This document shows, in pieces, positions 55,607 to 64,000 of a stretch of DNA of 64,000 bases; the stretch's first letter is position 1; every line of letters starts with the position of its first letter. The DNA lies in contig JAYJMM010000124.1 in assembly GCA_037349105.1 (NCBI GenBank), positions 964,501-1,028,500 of the forward strand. Reading direction: 5' to 3'. The notes beneath the pieces are model-generated. The model made no database searches, had not been told where the DNA came from, and saw only the letters and a list, made by a program, of their open reading frames with translations. The DNA is from Limnomonas spitsbergensis. Taxonomy: Eukaryota; Chlorophyta; Chlorophyceae; Chlamydomonadales. Made by a program: the position numbers and the translations under genes.

Positions 55607-55849
55607 ATATCGCATTACAAAGTACCAAGTATCAATCTGAAAAGTAAAGAAAACCAACACCATTTTAGAGTGAGGGAGTTAGAGTGTGGCACTTTTTTTA
55701 GTGAGGCATTTAGAGTGGGCAACATTGTCGCCTACGCACGAGACCACTTCTTAGAACTGGACTCCAGCTTGGCATGAACCTTATCCAATGAACCTTTTCC
55801 ATGACGCATGTAAGTCGTGTTAAGAGGGTCTTGTCAGCATGCAGTGCAC

Positions 55850-55998
55850 CTGTGTGTGCTAAGGGTGCCATGCAAGGTAGCATGCAGTGCATAAGTTGTG
55901 TGTTAGGGGTGCCATGACATGTTCATAGTGCATACGTTGTGTGTGATAGGGGCCGGTGCCATGGCATGCAACTTGCAGTGCAAAGATTCTGCGTCGGT
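55850..55998. repeat. 46-bp satellite, left of the 4.7-kb element
   Basis: Degenerate copies of GCTAGGGGTGCCATGGCATG… followed by CAACATGCAGTGCA and TGTGTGT. The array resumes at 60727 after the inserted element. Confidence 0.8.
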
Positions 55999-56024
55999 GC
56001 TAGGGGTAGGGCTGGCATTAACCG

Positions 56025-56090
56025 TATATTCTCCCGAAATATACACGTATATACGCGTATATACCGTATACGTATACGAATATGGGGACC
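56025..56090. repeat. CGTATA palindromic tract, element left end
   Basis: Alternating ATACACGTATATACGCGTAT-like sequence with overlapping palindromes just inside the element's left end; possible transposase-binding repeats. Confidence 0.6.
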
Positions 56091-57312
56091 TACAAATCTT
56101 TAAAAGCCTTGATACCTAGGGAATTCTATGCCTTGACCTCCACCCATCACTTCATCAGTTTTCTCATGTCAGCCTCATAATTCAGGCCAAATACAATGAC
56201 AAATCAAGTATCAGGCTTGCGGCCAGCCGGCTATGGTGATGGCACAGCACCGCGCAGTATTGAAGCATGCTTACACGGTGGCCAACACTCATGCATGTTT
56301 TTTTCATGTTTGTTTTGTGTAGCAACATCCCGGCGAGCACCTTCTGACACCTCACGTCATCCATTGTAAGATCCAGCCTTGGTAGCTGAGTTTCTCATTT
56401 CTGCACCTCGGCCTTTGAGGTGTGACAGGAATAACCTTTATAAATATAGCTGGTTGATTTGCGCTGTAGCGCACAAGGTTTCCGGGACGTTCCGGAAACA
56501 TCAGGCGGTCAACCTGACTGACAGACGGATACGTGATTACGTGGTGACGAAGCCCCCAGCGACCTTCGCGAAAACAAAAGAAACGAGATCGTTGATGCGG
56601 CGTGGATTAATGAGCTATTGCGCAGAGCAGGCAGGGCAGGGCGGGGCGCGCTTATCAATTTGACTATATACGACATGCCGTATGCGCTTTTCAAACACTC
56701 GTATACGGGCCTGGGCCTGGGCCTGGTCGCCTGGGCCTGGTCGCCCCCTCGCTCTCTTGCTTTCCTTTATTTATTCTCCATCCTTGATATTCATTTATGT
56801 CGACCCTGTGCGCCTTGGGAGCTCGCTGGAGGTCAGCCTTGGTCGGACCTGCTGCAGGAATTCGCCACGACCTCCCTGGCCCTCTAAAGTTGCGTGCATT
56901 CGATATTTATAATGGATCTACCACTGCTCGCTTGCCATAAATCGCCTGTGGGGCCCCCGAAGCTTCTCGGTCCTGCCCAAGATCCTCGCTTGAAAAAAAC
57001 GACGCCTTGCCCTGCCCAAAAGCACACGACCAAAATCGCGTGGATTTAACCATCTCCTCCTCCACATCGTCTGCAGGCTGCTTGCACTCCGACCTCGTTC
57101 TGCACTTCCGACCTCGTTGCAGCCCTATGTGCGAGCTCGAGGACAACGAGGACAGCTCCGCATCAGAGTGAGGCTTTGCCGGCCAGATCGAATGCAGCTG
57201 CTCACTCACTATACTCCCATGGGCATGGCATGGGCATGGCATGGGTGCATGGGAAGTTAGCGGCTGCGCCCATGTGATTTTTTATAAGTGCCATGGGTCT
57301 CAATAAAGCGCC

Positions 57313-59016
57313 ATGCGGTTCCCTGCCGCCATCCCTTCGGGGCGCACCTCGGGGGCGCCATGGCGGGCCATTGCGTCCCATGGCACGTCTTTATTCCACT
57401 ACCCTTTGCCTGTCATTGCATTTACCGTGCCTGCCAAGCACGCCATGCTGAGTTTATGGGTGCTCCTGCCTGTGCCCGAGCGCTGTGCCCTTGCAGCCAG
57501 TTCTTACGTGCTCTTGTCCTTAAGCCCCACTCATCCACATCTGTGCAGGGATGGCGCCACGCCGCACGCGGCTGCGCCCGCCACTCCTGTCGCCAAGGCA
57601 TCCACCGATGCATCCGCCTATGCCCCCGATGCATCCGCCGATGCCGCCACCGCCTCGTCTCCATCTGCTTCATCCCCCAGCACGCCAGCGCATCCCACGT
57701 GCGTTCCCAGGTGACCTGCTTGCATGGTGAGGTTCACCAAAAAAAGACCCTGCTGTCTGCTATCGCCTGCTGCAGCATCATGGGCCTGAACAGTGGGGCG
57801 CCAAACATGAGGAGCGGGTGTTGCTGCTTCTGCTGCTTGCGTTGACTCGTGTGCTTCTTTACCCTTGCTTTTGTCTTGTAGGCCGTTTGCATTCAGACCT
57901 GATGGCAGCTGGTTCACCCTAGACGATGCACTGGCTCGGCTGCCAGAGGCAATGTCAGCAACTGGCCGTGGGCTCTGGGATCTGCGCAACCTCGTGATCA
58001 TGCCTGCGTTCCTCGACGCCCTACTCTCTCGGCTTCCCATGCGTCCGCCGCCAGGCGTCTGGGATGGCTCGGTCACCTTGGACCTGACGGAGAATCGGCT
58101 GGGACCCGTGGTGGACTGGCAGCCGCTGGTGACAGCCCTCAAGCTGCGCCCATGGCTGCGCGTCCGGCTGGGGAGCGAAATCATGCCGCCCAGGGTCATG
58201 GACGCCCTCGCGGCTGCTGACATGCGGCACCTCTGGGACTCCCAGCTGTTCGTGGACCGCCCTTGGGAGAACCCAAGCAACAGGCAGCTGGGGGACGCCA
58301 TCACCGCCATGTCGGCCCTGGTCATGGAGATGAGGGCCACCACCGTGCTCTCCGCAAGTGAGGCAGTCGCCGCAGCCGCAGCGTCAAAGCACTCGGCGTC
58401 CGCATGCAAGCTCGCAGCCAAGGAGAGCGACACCAACAACCGTGGCGTCTCCAACGCCTGGGAGCAGCAGGCGGCTGCGGGCATCGCCGCCCACCTCGAG
58501 GACGGCGAGATCGTCGCCGTCAACTACAAGTGGCGCCACAGGGTGGATGGCAAGGCGGGCGACCTGGACTACCTCGTCACCGGCACGCTGAAGGACGTGG
58601 GCCCGGTAGTCGTCATCGGAGAGGCAAAGCTGAACATGCCCAGCAAGGTCGTTGACGCGCTCACTCAGGTGGACCAGAACCTCAGCCGCTGGGCCGAGCT
58701 CGTCCTCATGCACCGCTGTGCGGACGACGAAGCTGTGCAGCCCTTGCAAGAGAACGACAAGAAGGACATCCACAAGCTGCGTGTGGCGCAGCTGGGCGAC
58801 AGGCTGGCGTGTGTGGCACTGAGCGGCGCATCCATCCCAGAGTTCACCATGAAGCACATCGTTGAGCACATGCACATGCGGAACCAGGGGACCCCGTGGT
58901 TCACGGTCAGCATGCCCAGCGGCGAAGCTCAGCTGCACCCCCATCACCCGGCATCTAGCGTACGACGGCCCGCGTGTGAGGCTGCAGCTGTTGCCCAGAT
59001 CACTGAGAAATGCTAG
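57313..59016 (+). CDS. PD-(D/E)XK nuclease-like protein, two or more exons
   Basis: Exon 57313-57710 (donor CCCAG|GTGACC) joins in phase to 57882-59016 (acceptor TTGTCTTGTAG) across a 171-bp intron; about 510 residues from ATG 57313 or 466 from ATG 57445. The start is uncertain. The N-terminus is Ala/Ser/Pro-rich. The middle (…GRGLWDLRNLVIMPAFLDAL… and …VTLDLTENRLGP…) is not recognised. The C-terminal third has WEQQAAAGIAAHLEDGE, GDLDYLV (Asp codons at 58561 and 58567), VVVIGEAKLNM (Glu 58621, Lys 58627) and QVDQNLSRWAEL. The spacing fits the D…E-x-K core of PD-(D/E)XK nucleases with a following helix. Codon choice is strongly GC-ending, unlike the flanking repeats, which suggests a gene under selection. 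It lies inside a transposon-like element. Nuclease activity is inference; it could be a non-catalytic relative. Confidence 0.6.
57711..57881 (+). other. Intron of the PD-(D/E)XK-like gene
   Basis: 171 bp, GTGACC…TTGTAG. Phase 2 on both sides, giving an uninterrupted frame through …VPRPFAFRPDG…. Confidence 0.65.
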
Positions 59017-59370
59017 CCATCCCTCGGCATTGCTCTATTTAAGGCTGAGGCGTCTGCCCCTCGTGCTCGGGGCTGGTGGGCTGGTGTGCGGGGGGTAGGA
59101 CTTTTTTGTGTTTTGGTTTGTGTCCCACTGTGCGGAGGAATGGCATGGCTGCCTCAGGAGGCAGCTTCTTGCCAGCTTCTTGCCCCATGCCCTGGTCAGG
59201 CTAGCAGGTAGTGAAGGAGGGCTGACATATAGTGAGTTTTTTGCACTCCTGCCGCTGCCTTACCAGGTAGTTTTTTTGCACTCCTGCCGCTGCCTTACCG
59301 TAAGGCTGGCAAGAAGGTCTGCATGCATCTGCATGCGCCTGAATACTACAAGTCCGCAGGTTCCGAGAGA

Positions 59371-59610
59371 GAAACACAGCTTGCCTGAGAGCGACAATCT
59401 CCCCGTCGGCTCGTCCAATCTCATCGTTCTTCCTCATGATCTGGGCAGACATGGTCGTGATGACCTCCTGGTACTGCGCGTTCTTGTGCGCCTGCATGTC
59501 GACCAAAATGCACGCTCGACGTTGAAGCGCTCCTCAAGCTGCTTTCTCTGGGCCGTCAAAGCCGCTGCCACTGCAGCATCGAGCTCCTGCTGGGTGAACA
59601 TCCGTGCCAT
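59371..59610 (-). pseudogene. Broken coiled-coil ORF
   Basis: ATG at 59610 (minus) reads MARMFTQQELDAAVAAALTA…ERFNVERA, then the frame changes near 59512 and continues VDMQAHKNAQYQEVITTMSA…DGEIVALRQAV. Both halves are charged heptad-like coiled coil, so a single-base frameshift in one ancestral protein is likely. It is convergent with the nuclease-like gene and inside the same element. Function unknown. Confidence 0.5.
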
Positions 59611-60726
59611 GTGGGGGCTGCTGAGACTCTTAGGTGCAGATCGCCCCCCGTTGCCATCACCAGCGTTTTGTACCGGCTGTATGCTAGCATGCTCACCGCC
59701 CTCACTGATCAGTGGGCGCGCTTGCACGCATACATCCCTCCTGAGACTCAGATATACACGTGTACCGTATACGGCGTATATACGGATGTATGTATATGTC
59801 ACAGTGTATTGCAGTATACGTGACATAACCGTATTGCCGCTGATTGCGGCCACAGAGGCTCCGCAGCTTCTCTGCGGAGCCCCCGAATCTAGTTCAAGAG
59901 CCCAACATCCCACTTTCGGGATGGCCTGAGGCTGTATTTCCCGTACTCAGCAATTAGGGCATGCCGAGACCTTTCAATCCCGGCGTGCAAGCTTGCTTCT
60001 ACTACTTCGTCCTTTTTGAGTGGACAGACCTCTAATTGTAAACAGCACCGGCTAGTATCAAGGGATATATCCAGTGAAAGCATTTAGTCAGTACCACAGT
60101 ACCAGTCAAGCCTAGATCAGCCGCAAAGCTGACATAACAAGAAGAAGAGCAACCAACAAGTGAGGTGCCCGGGTCAACCTAGGACCAAGTCCGCAGTCTA
60201 CGCCTACGTCACCTTCCGCGAGTCATGCGGTAAGTGCTCCCGATCAGCTTGTCCGGTTCGCGGCGTGAAGGCCAAAAAGCTAGCATATACAAGACCCAGA
60301 TCATTACCTGTCACCCATCAGTTTCAGTCACATCTTAACGCGCTGCACATTCGCGGCCAGTGTGAAGTCACTGAGTCCGCCTGTAGGCGTCCGCCACTAC
60401 GTAGGGGAGAAGTCCGCCACGGACATGAAGCAACAATCACGAGTAAAATAGTAGGGGCGATACCCACGAGTCAGGGGCGCCCAGGCCAGCCCGCCAGTGA
60501 GGCATTTCCACTAGAGCTATCTTGTTACCAGTACTCCTCACAATTACCCCTTTACAGCCCTTGTATCTCAGCAGTGTAGTACAAGGTGCCTTTGTGTACG
60601 GTGATGTACCGTAGTTGTGAGTAGAGGGCGCCTCTCTAAGGCGCCCTGACCTGCTTTTACCATAGTATCACGGTTATTCCTTTATGGCGCGACATATATT
60701 TCCACATACGCCATCGGCCAGCCCTA

Positions 60727-60945
60727 GCTAGGGGTGCCATGGCAGGCAACATGCAGTGCAGAAACTGTGTGTGCTAGGGGTGCCATGGCATGCAACATGT
60801 AGTGCAAATGCTGTGTGTGCTAGGGGTGCCAAGGCATGCATCATGCATAGGCTGTGTGTGCTAGGGGTGCCATGGCATGCAACATGCAGTGCTGAAGCTG
60901 TGTGTGCTAGGGGTGCCATGGCAGGCAACATGCCACTTCCATGCC
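60727..60945. repeat. 46-bp satellite, right of the 4.7-kb element
   Basis: GCTAGGGGTGCC starts at 60727, 60773, 60819, 60860 and 60906: a 46-bp unit with one 41-bp copy. Same family as 55850-55998. Confidence 0.93.
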
Positions 60946-61839
60946 ACTGCCTGTCGTCCATTCCACCTTGCGCTTGTCAAACTGCTGTCTGTCTGGTAGT
61001 TTTCCAGGCGATCTCGAAAAGCGCGCACTGCCTTTTCCTTTTCCAGTTGCACCGACGTCCCCACCTCGACGTTTAATACCGAGTTCTGATGTGCCCAACA
61101 ATGTTTGAATGCACGGTCAGCATCGCTGGGCGATCCACCGTCAAACCTGGGGCCTCGGTCAATTTCAGAGGAACGCCCCCCCCCCTTCGCAGGGCAGACA
61201 GGGCCGTATATATCGAGCTGTAGTTTACGTGTTTAAACCGGAGAGAAAGCTTCAAGCCGTTTAAATGTCGACGTAGTTTGGGAGGGGCGGGGGCCCACCA
61301 GCATTATGGATCATGGGATCCGTCCTAGAAGAAGCCTCGTCCCCAGGTGTGAACCCCCTGATGTGAACAAACTACGTACCGTAAGAGGATTGAAACTATG
61401 GTGTCCCCTGTCCACACCCGTGTTCCTCCGGGGACAATGGGACGTAAAGGTTCCTCAGGGGAAATCTCTGGTCGCGACCATGGTCGTAATATATACAACA
61501 ACGTGGTTGGTTTGACGATGGCCGATATGTGACGATAACAAAATTAAGCAAACAAACATGTGTCTCAGGGACGCAAACCTGCATGCCACATTTCGAATTG
61601 CGGGTACCATTCGTGGTCGTTATATATGTTGCAGCCACCCACGGAAAACGTGTAGTACGATCGCCTGATCTTCGGGGAAATTCCGGTGTATGTGGCTGCA
61701 CCCATCGTGGCGGGGTGTTTCACCTGCGTAACCTGCTAACCCTGTGGAGTGACACAGGGTTAGCATGTTACGTAGGTTACGCATTTTGATTTTTGCTGTG
61801 ATTATTTGCTAATTTCTCGCCCCCCTTTGTTTGATACAG
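60946..61839. other. Intergenic or upstream intronic region
   Basis: No clear coding frame. GGTCGTAATATATACAACAA (about 61482) and an inverted partner GGTCGTTATATATGTTGCAG (about 61615) form a loose inverted pair. A second imperfect palindrome (GGTTAGC…GTTAGCATG) is at 61730-61770. Upstream exons of the next gene could be here. Confidence 0.4.
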
Positions 61840-62244
61840 AGTCCACCCCAATGGTGGCCCCTTTGACCAACATGCCTTTCTGGCGGGCATCGCGCGATGG
61901 CGCGCCCGGGCCCTTGAGCCGACAAACGCATCCAGCATAAACGCTCAGACCCGGCACGCTGTCGGCAATGTGACCGTTTCTATGGAACAACTAGCGTTCT
62001 TCAGTTTCAAGGTAAGATTATTCTTTATAAAGTAATTCAAGAAGCACTCCCACATCATATCGTAACATTTATCAAAACAATTCTGTATTCAGATGGTCAT
62101 GAGACACTCCTAATATTTATAATCTTTTTTATTCAGGTCAAGAACAAGTTGCAGAACAAGGCTGGGAACGAGGGAGTCAGCTATGCGAAGGGAATTGTGG
62201 AGGAGATCGCGATTGTGCAGGCCGTCGGTGAAAAATACGTATAG
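61840..62244 (+). CDS. Last two exons of an unknown gene
   Basis: Exon 61840-62011 (acceptor TTGATACAG, donor CAAG|GTAAGA) and exon 62137-62244 (acceptor TTTATTCAG, stop TAG 62242-62244) join in phase 0. The protein reads …GGPFDQHAFLAGIARWRARA…VTVSMEQLAFFSFK, then KNKLQNKAGNEGVSYAKGIV…VGEKYV. Both borders fit plant/algal consensus well and the 125-bp intron is T-rich at its 3' end. The upstream exon is not found. Family not recognised; the C-terminus is helical and charged. Confidence 0.55.
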
Positions 62245-62447
62245 GCCACCATGATAAATCGTGTGTATGGAAAGAACTGCTAGCTCCTTTGTGTAGTTGG
62301 CCGCTGTCAGCCACTAGAGTGTTGCATGTTACCGTATGAACACTTGTGAACATTGGGGTCTTGTGACTTGGGAGATCTTGTTCTGAATGATTGTTGTTTT
62401 GGAGGTGAACAATGTTGTTGGATTGTTGGCCCTTGGTATTGGGTTAT

Positions 62448-63576
62448 CATGGTAGCACGATACGATACGATGCAATACGAAACGATACGAATACGATACA
62501 ATGCGATGAATTGAACGTATCGTATCACTTCAGTGAAAAATCATTTTTAGACTGAGCGAGCTGATAACCAGAGTCTGTGGGGTAGCTGAGTAGTTTTGAC
62601 TGAGCTGGATAGCTCAATAGCTGAGGGCGTGAGTAAGTTGTGTAGTGTTGAGACTGAGTTGAGGGCCGGAAAAGCATTTTTCGTCCATGCCAGCACAGCA
62701 TGATTCTAACATTTGTCGGCCGGCACAACAATGGCTAGTGTATCATTTTCATTTACACTACAACACAGCAGCAGCAGCAACAAAACATACGTGGGTGCAC
62801 GGCAATCAATCAAAGCATCAAAGCATAGCAACCAAAGGATGGTTGCATGGCAATCAAGGCCTCAGGGCAGGTCCGTAGGGCAGGCCGGCACTCAGGGCAG
62901 GCTGGCAGGGAAATTCAGAGCACCCATGCACCACTCACCCGGCCAGTCACCGGATTATCACCGGATAACTCTGCAATTATATTTACTTTATAAGCTCACC
63001 TTGTCGAGCAGTGTAATACGCAACAGGTTGTAGCCAGGAGGCTTGTAATAACCAGCTCCGAACGCAGCCATCATCCTCTTCCTGTAGCGATTGCGGGAGA
63101 CGTTGAAGGGGATGCCGTTTGGCGTAGAATGCCATTGCGACTGATAGGTCGACGTCGTCCTTCTGCAGCTTGTTGGCGAAGTAAGGAATCGTCCCCGGCG
63201 TAGGTGGAATGGGCTTGTTTACACCAGAGCACACGAATTCATTCTTGCATTTTAGGCGCTTCCACTTGCTGTTTGAGGTAAACTTGCTTGGGTCGCCTTT
63301 CTGCGGCACTTTTCCGAGGTTTTGACAGTATCTACTGAGGACGTCAACCTCGTCATCATCCGACATTGTGCAGCGCTTTGACACGTCCCGGTTTTATTAC
63401 TGTGTACATCGGCACGGCATGCCTTAAATAATGAGAGGTGGCACTGAGGCTCTACTGGCCATCCTGTGGACTGGGCTGGGCTGGGCAGCATCGTATCGTT
63501 TCGAATCAATCGTATCGTTTCGTATCATCGAAACGATACGAATACGAAGGCCAGAACAGCGTATCGTGCTACCATG
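62448..63576. mobile_element. hAT-like element C with a minus-strand exon
   Basis: 1129 bp with inverted ends CATGGTAGCACGATACG…CGTATCGTGCTACCATG and an exact 8-bp target duplication TGGGTTAT (62440-62447 and 63577-63584). Runs of CGATA/GATAC pentamers lie inside both ends. No transposase; carries the ORF at 63000-63366. Confidence 0.92.
63000..63366 (-). CDS. Unknown exon inside hAT-like element C
   Basis: ATG at 63366 (minus), reading MSDDDEVDVLSRYCQNLGKV…FTSNSKWKRLKCKNEFVCSG…IPPTPGTIPYFANKLQ…. It has a strong donor AAG|GTGAGC at 62999. Without splicing it stops at 62983 (127 residues). Acidic start, then a Lys/Cys-containing core. No family recognised. It could be a captured host exon or the remains of an element-encoded protein; the 3' exon is not identified. 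Confidence 0.45.
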
Positions 63577-63584
63577 TGGGTTAT

Positions 63585-63710
63585 TGGCCGAGGATGGGCC
63601 AATGTTTAATGCGGGTGGCCTAGGTTTAGTGCATGATGTGGCCAGGTCAGTGTCACTGCTTTAAACACGTTGGTTTGTGTAATAAAGATTGATACTGGCT
63701 TCGGTTCAAT
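63585..63710. other. Short unique spacer
   Basis: No gene or repeat seen between the hAT-like element and the terminal minisatellite. Confidence 0.5.
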
Positions 63711-64000
63711 TTGTTGATGTTGTCATGACGTGATTGATTCCAGCTTGAATCAAGTGTTGCTTAGTATGGCTTGATTCAAGCGATGGCCCGCTTGATCTCC
63801 GGTTTGATTCAAAGCTCCCAATTTAATCGATAGGATGGGCTTGATACCCCCTTGATTCCGGCTTGATTCAAAGCGCTTGATGCACTCTTGATCTCGGCTT
63901 GATTCAAACCGCTTGATTCCCTCTTGATTTCGGCTTGATTCAATCCGCTTGATTCCCTCTTGATTTCGGCTTGATTCAATCCGCTTGAATCCCGCTTGAT
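63711..64000. repeat. CTTGATTC minisatellite at right edge
   Basis: Imperfect repeats of about 20-36 bp around CGGCTTGATTCAA and CGCTTGATTCCCTCTTGATT. More regular towards the right edge, where the array runs out of the window. Confidence 0.9.

Larger units (their letters stand above)
53925..55952 (+). repeat. Segmental array, unit 4 (left part only)
   Basis: Matches 35521-37074 of unit 2 and stops exactly where the right 43-bp inverted-repeat arm starts in units 2 and 3. After 55952 the sequence continues as 46-bp-type satellite. Interrupted by a solo LTR. Confidence 0.93.
56007..60726. mobile_element. 4.72-kb hAT-like element with cargo gene
   Basis: Starts TAGGGCTGGC and ends with its reverse complement GCCAGCCCTA, flanked by identical 8-bp GCTAGGGG (55999-56006 and 60727-60734). 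Removal would rejoin the 46-bp satellite (…GGTGCTAGGGGTGCC…). Just inside the left end is a (T)ATACACGTATA-type repeat tract (56025-56090); a similar tract is at 59750-59815, and a GGGCGCC…GGCGCCC hairpin at 60627-60649. Inside are a spliced PD-(D/E)XK-like gene and a broken coiled-coil ORF. No hAT transposase is recognisable, so it is either non-autonomous with a captured gene or of a type I do not know. The inverted ends match for ten bases only. Confidence 0.72.

Noticed and set aside
57225..57250. GGGCATGGCATGGGCATGG run as a regulatory repeat
   Set aside because: Short low-complexity sequence without other support.
56007..59840. Right end of the 4.7-kb element at the second CGTATA tract (about 59840)
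   Set aside because: No TAGGGCTGGC complement or matching duplication there; both are present at 60726.

Overview
The window is nuclear DNA from a eukaryote, most likely a green alga (Chlorophyta, probably a chlorophycean). Evidence for this: spliced genes with GT-AG introns, moderate GC content, abundant minisatellites, TGTAA-type polyadenylation signals, and a chromovirus (Ty3/gypsy) together with LINE and hAT-type transposons. No bacterial operons, rRNA genes or CRISPR arrays are visible. The species cannot be named from sequence alone. All gene models are read by eye from splice sites and reading frames.

Left part (1-17.5 kb): two minisatellites (1-800 and 1170-1770); a leucine-rich-repeat gene (4189-5145, +); a broken LINE reverse transcriptase (minus strand, about 7.67-8.65 kb) with several dispersed LINE/SINE-like 3' tails; and a large minus-strand membrane-protein gene (17229 down to 10624). 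The exons of that gene join in phase. One of its introns holds a 70-bp minisatellite that copies the 3' splice site.

Middle (17.9-55.95 kb): a tandem segmental array made of the right part of one unit (17893-23306), two whole units (35521-45759 and 45760-53924) and the left part of a fourth (53925-55952). The units are nearly identical but carry private changes: a 12.2-kb chromovirus between units 1 and 2, a 1.16-kb hAT-like element only in unit 2, a replaced segment only in unit 3, and a solo LTR only in unit 4. Whole units carry a nest of three adjoining small inverted-repeat elements (called A, C and B here). Each has a G-tract hairpin whose stem sequence covaries between families. Whole units and unit 1 also carry an 832-bp hAT-like element.

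The chromovirus (23307-35515) has 443-bp LTRs, a 5-bp target duplication, gag and pol in one frame separated by a single UAG, a chromodomain, and a decayed Pif1-like helicase gene with downstream exons between pol and the polypurine tract. The 1.16-kb hAT-like element also sits inside its integrase.

Right part (56-64 kb): a 4.72-kb element with hAT-like ends and an 8-bp target duplication (56007-60726), inserted in a 46-bp satellite. It carries a spliced gene with a PD-(D/E)XK nuclease-like motif and a degraded coiled-coil ORF, but no transposase I recognise. Then come the last two exons of an unknown gene (61840-62244), another hAT-like element holding a minus-strand exon (62448-63576), and a terminal minisatellite.
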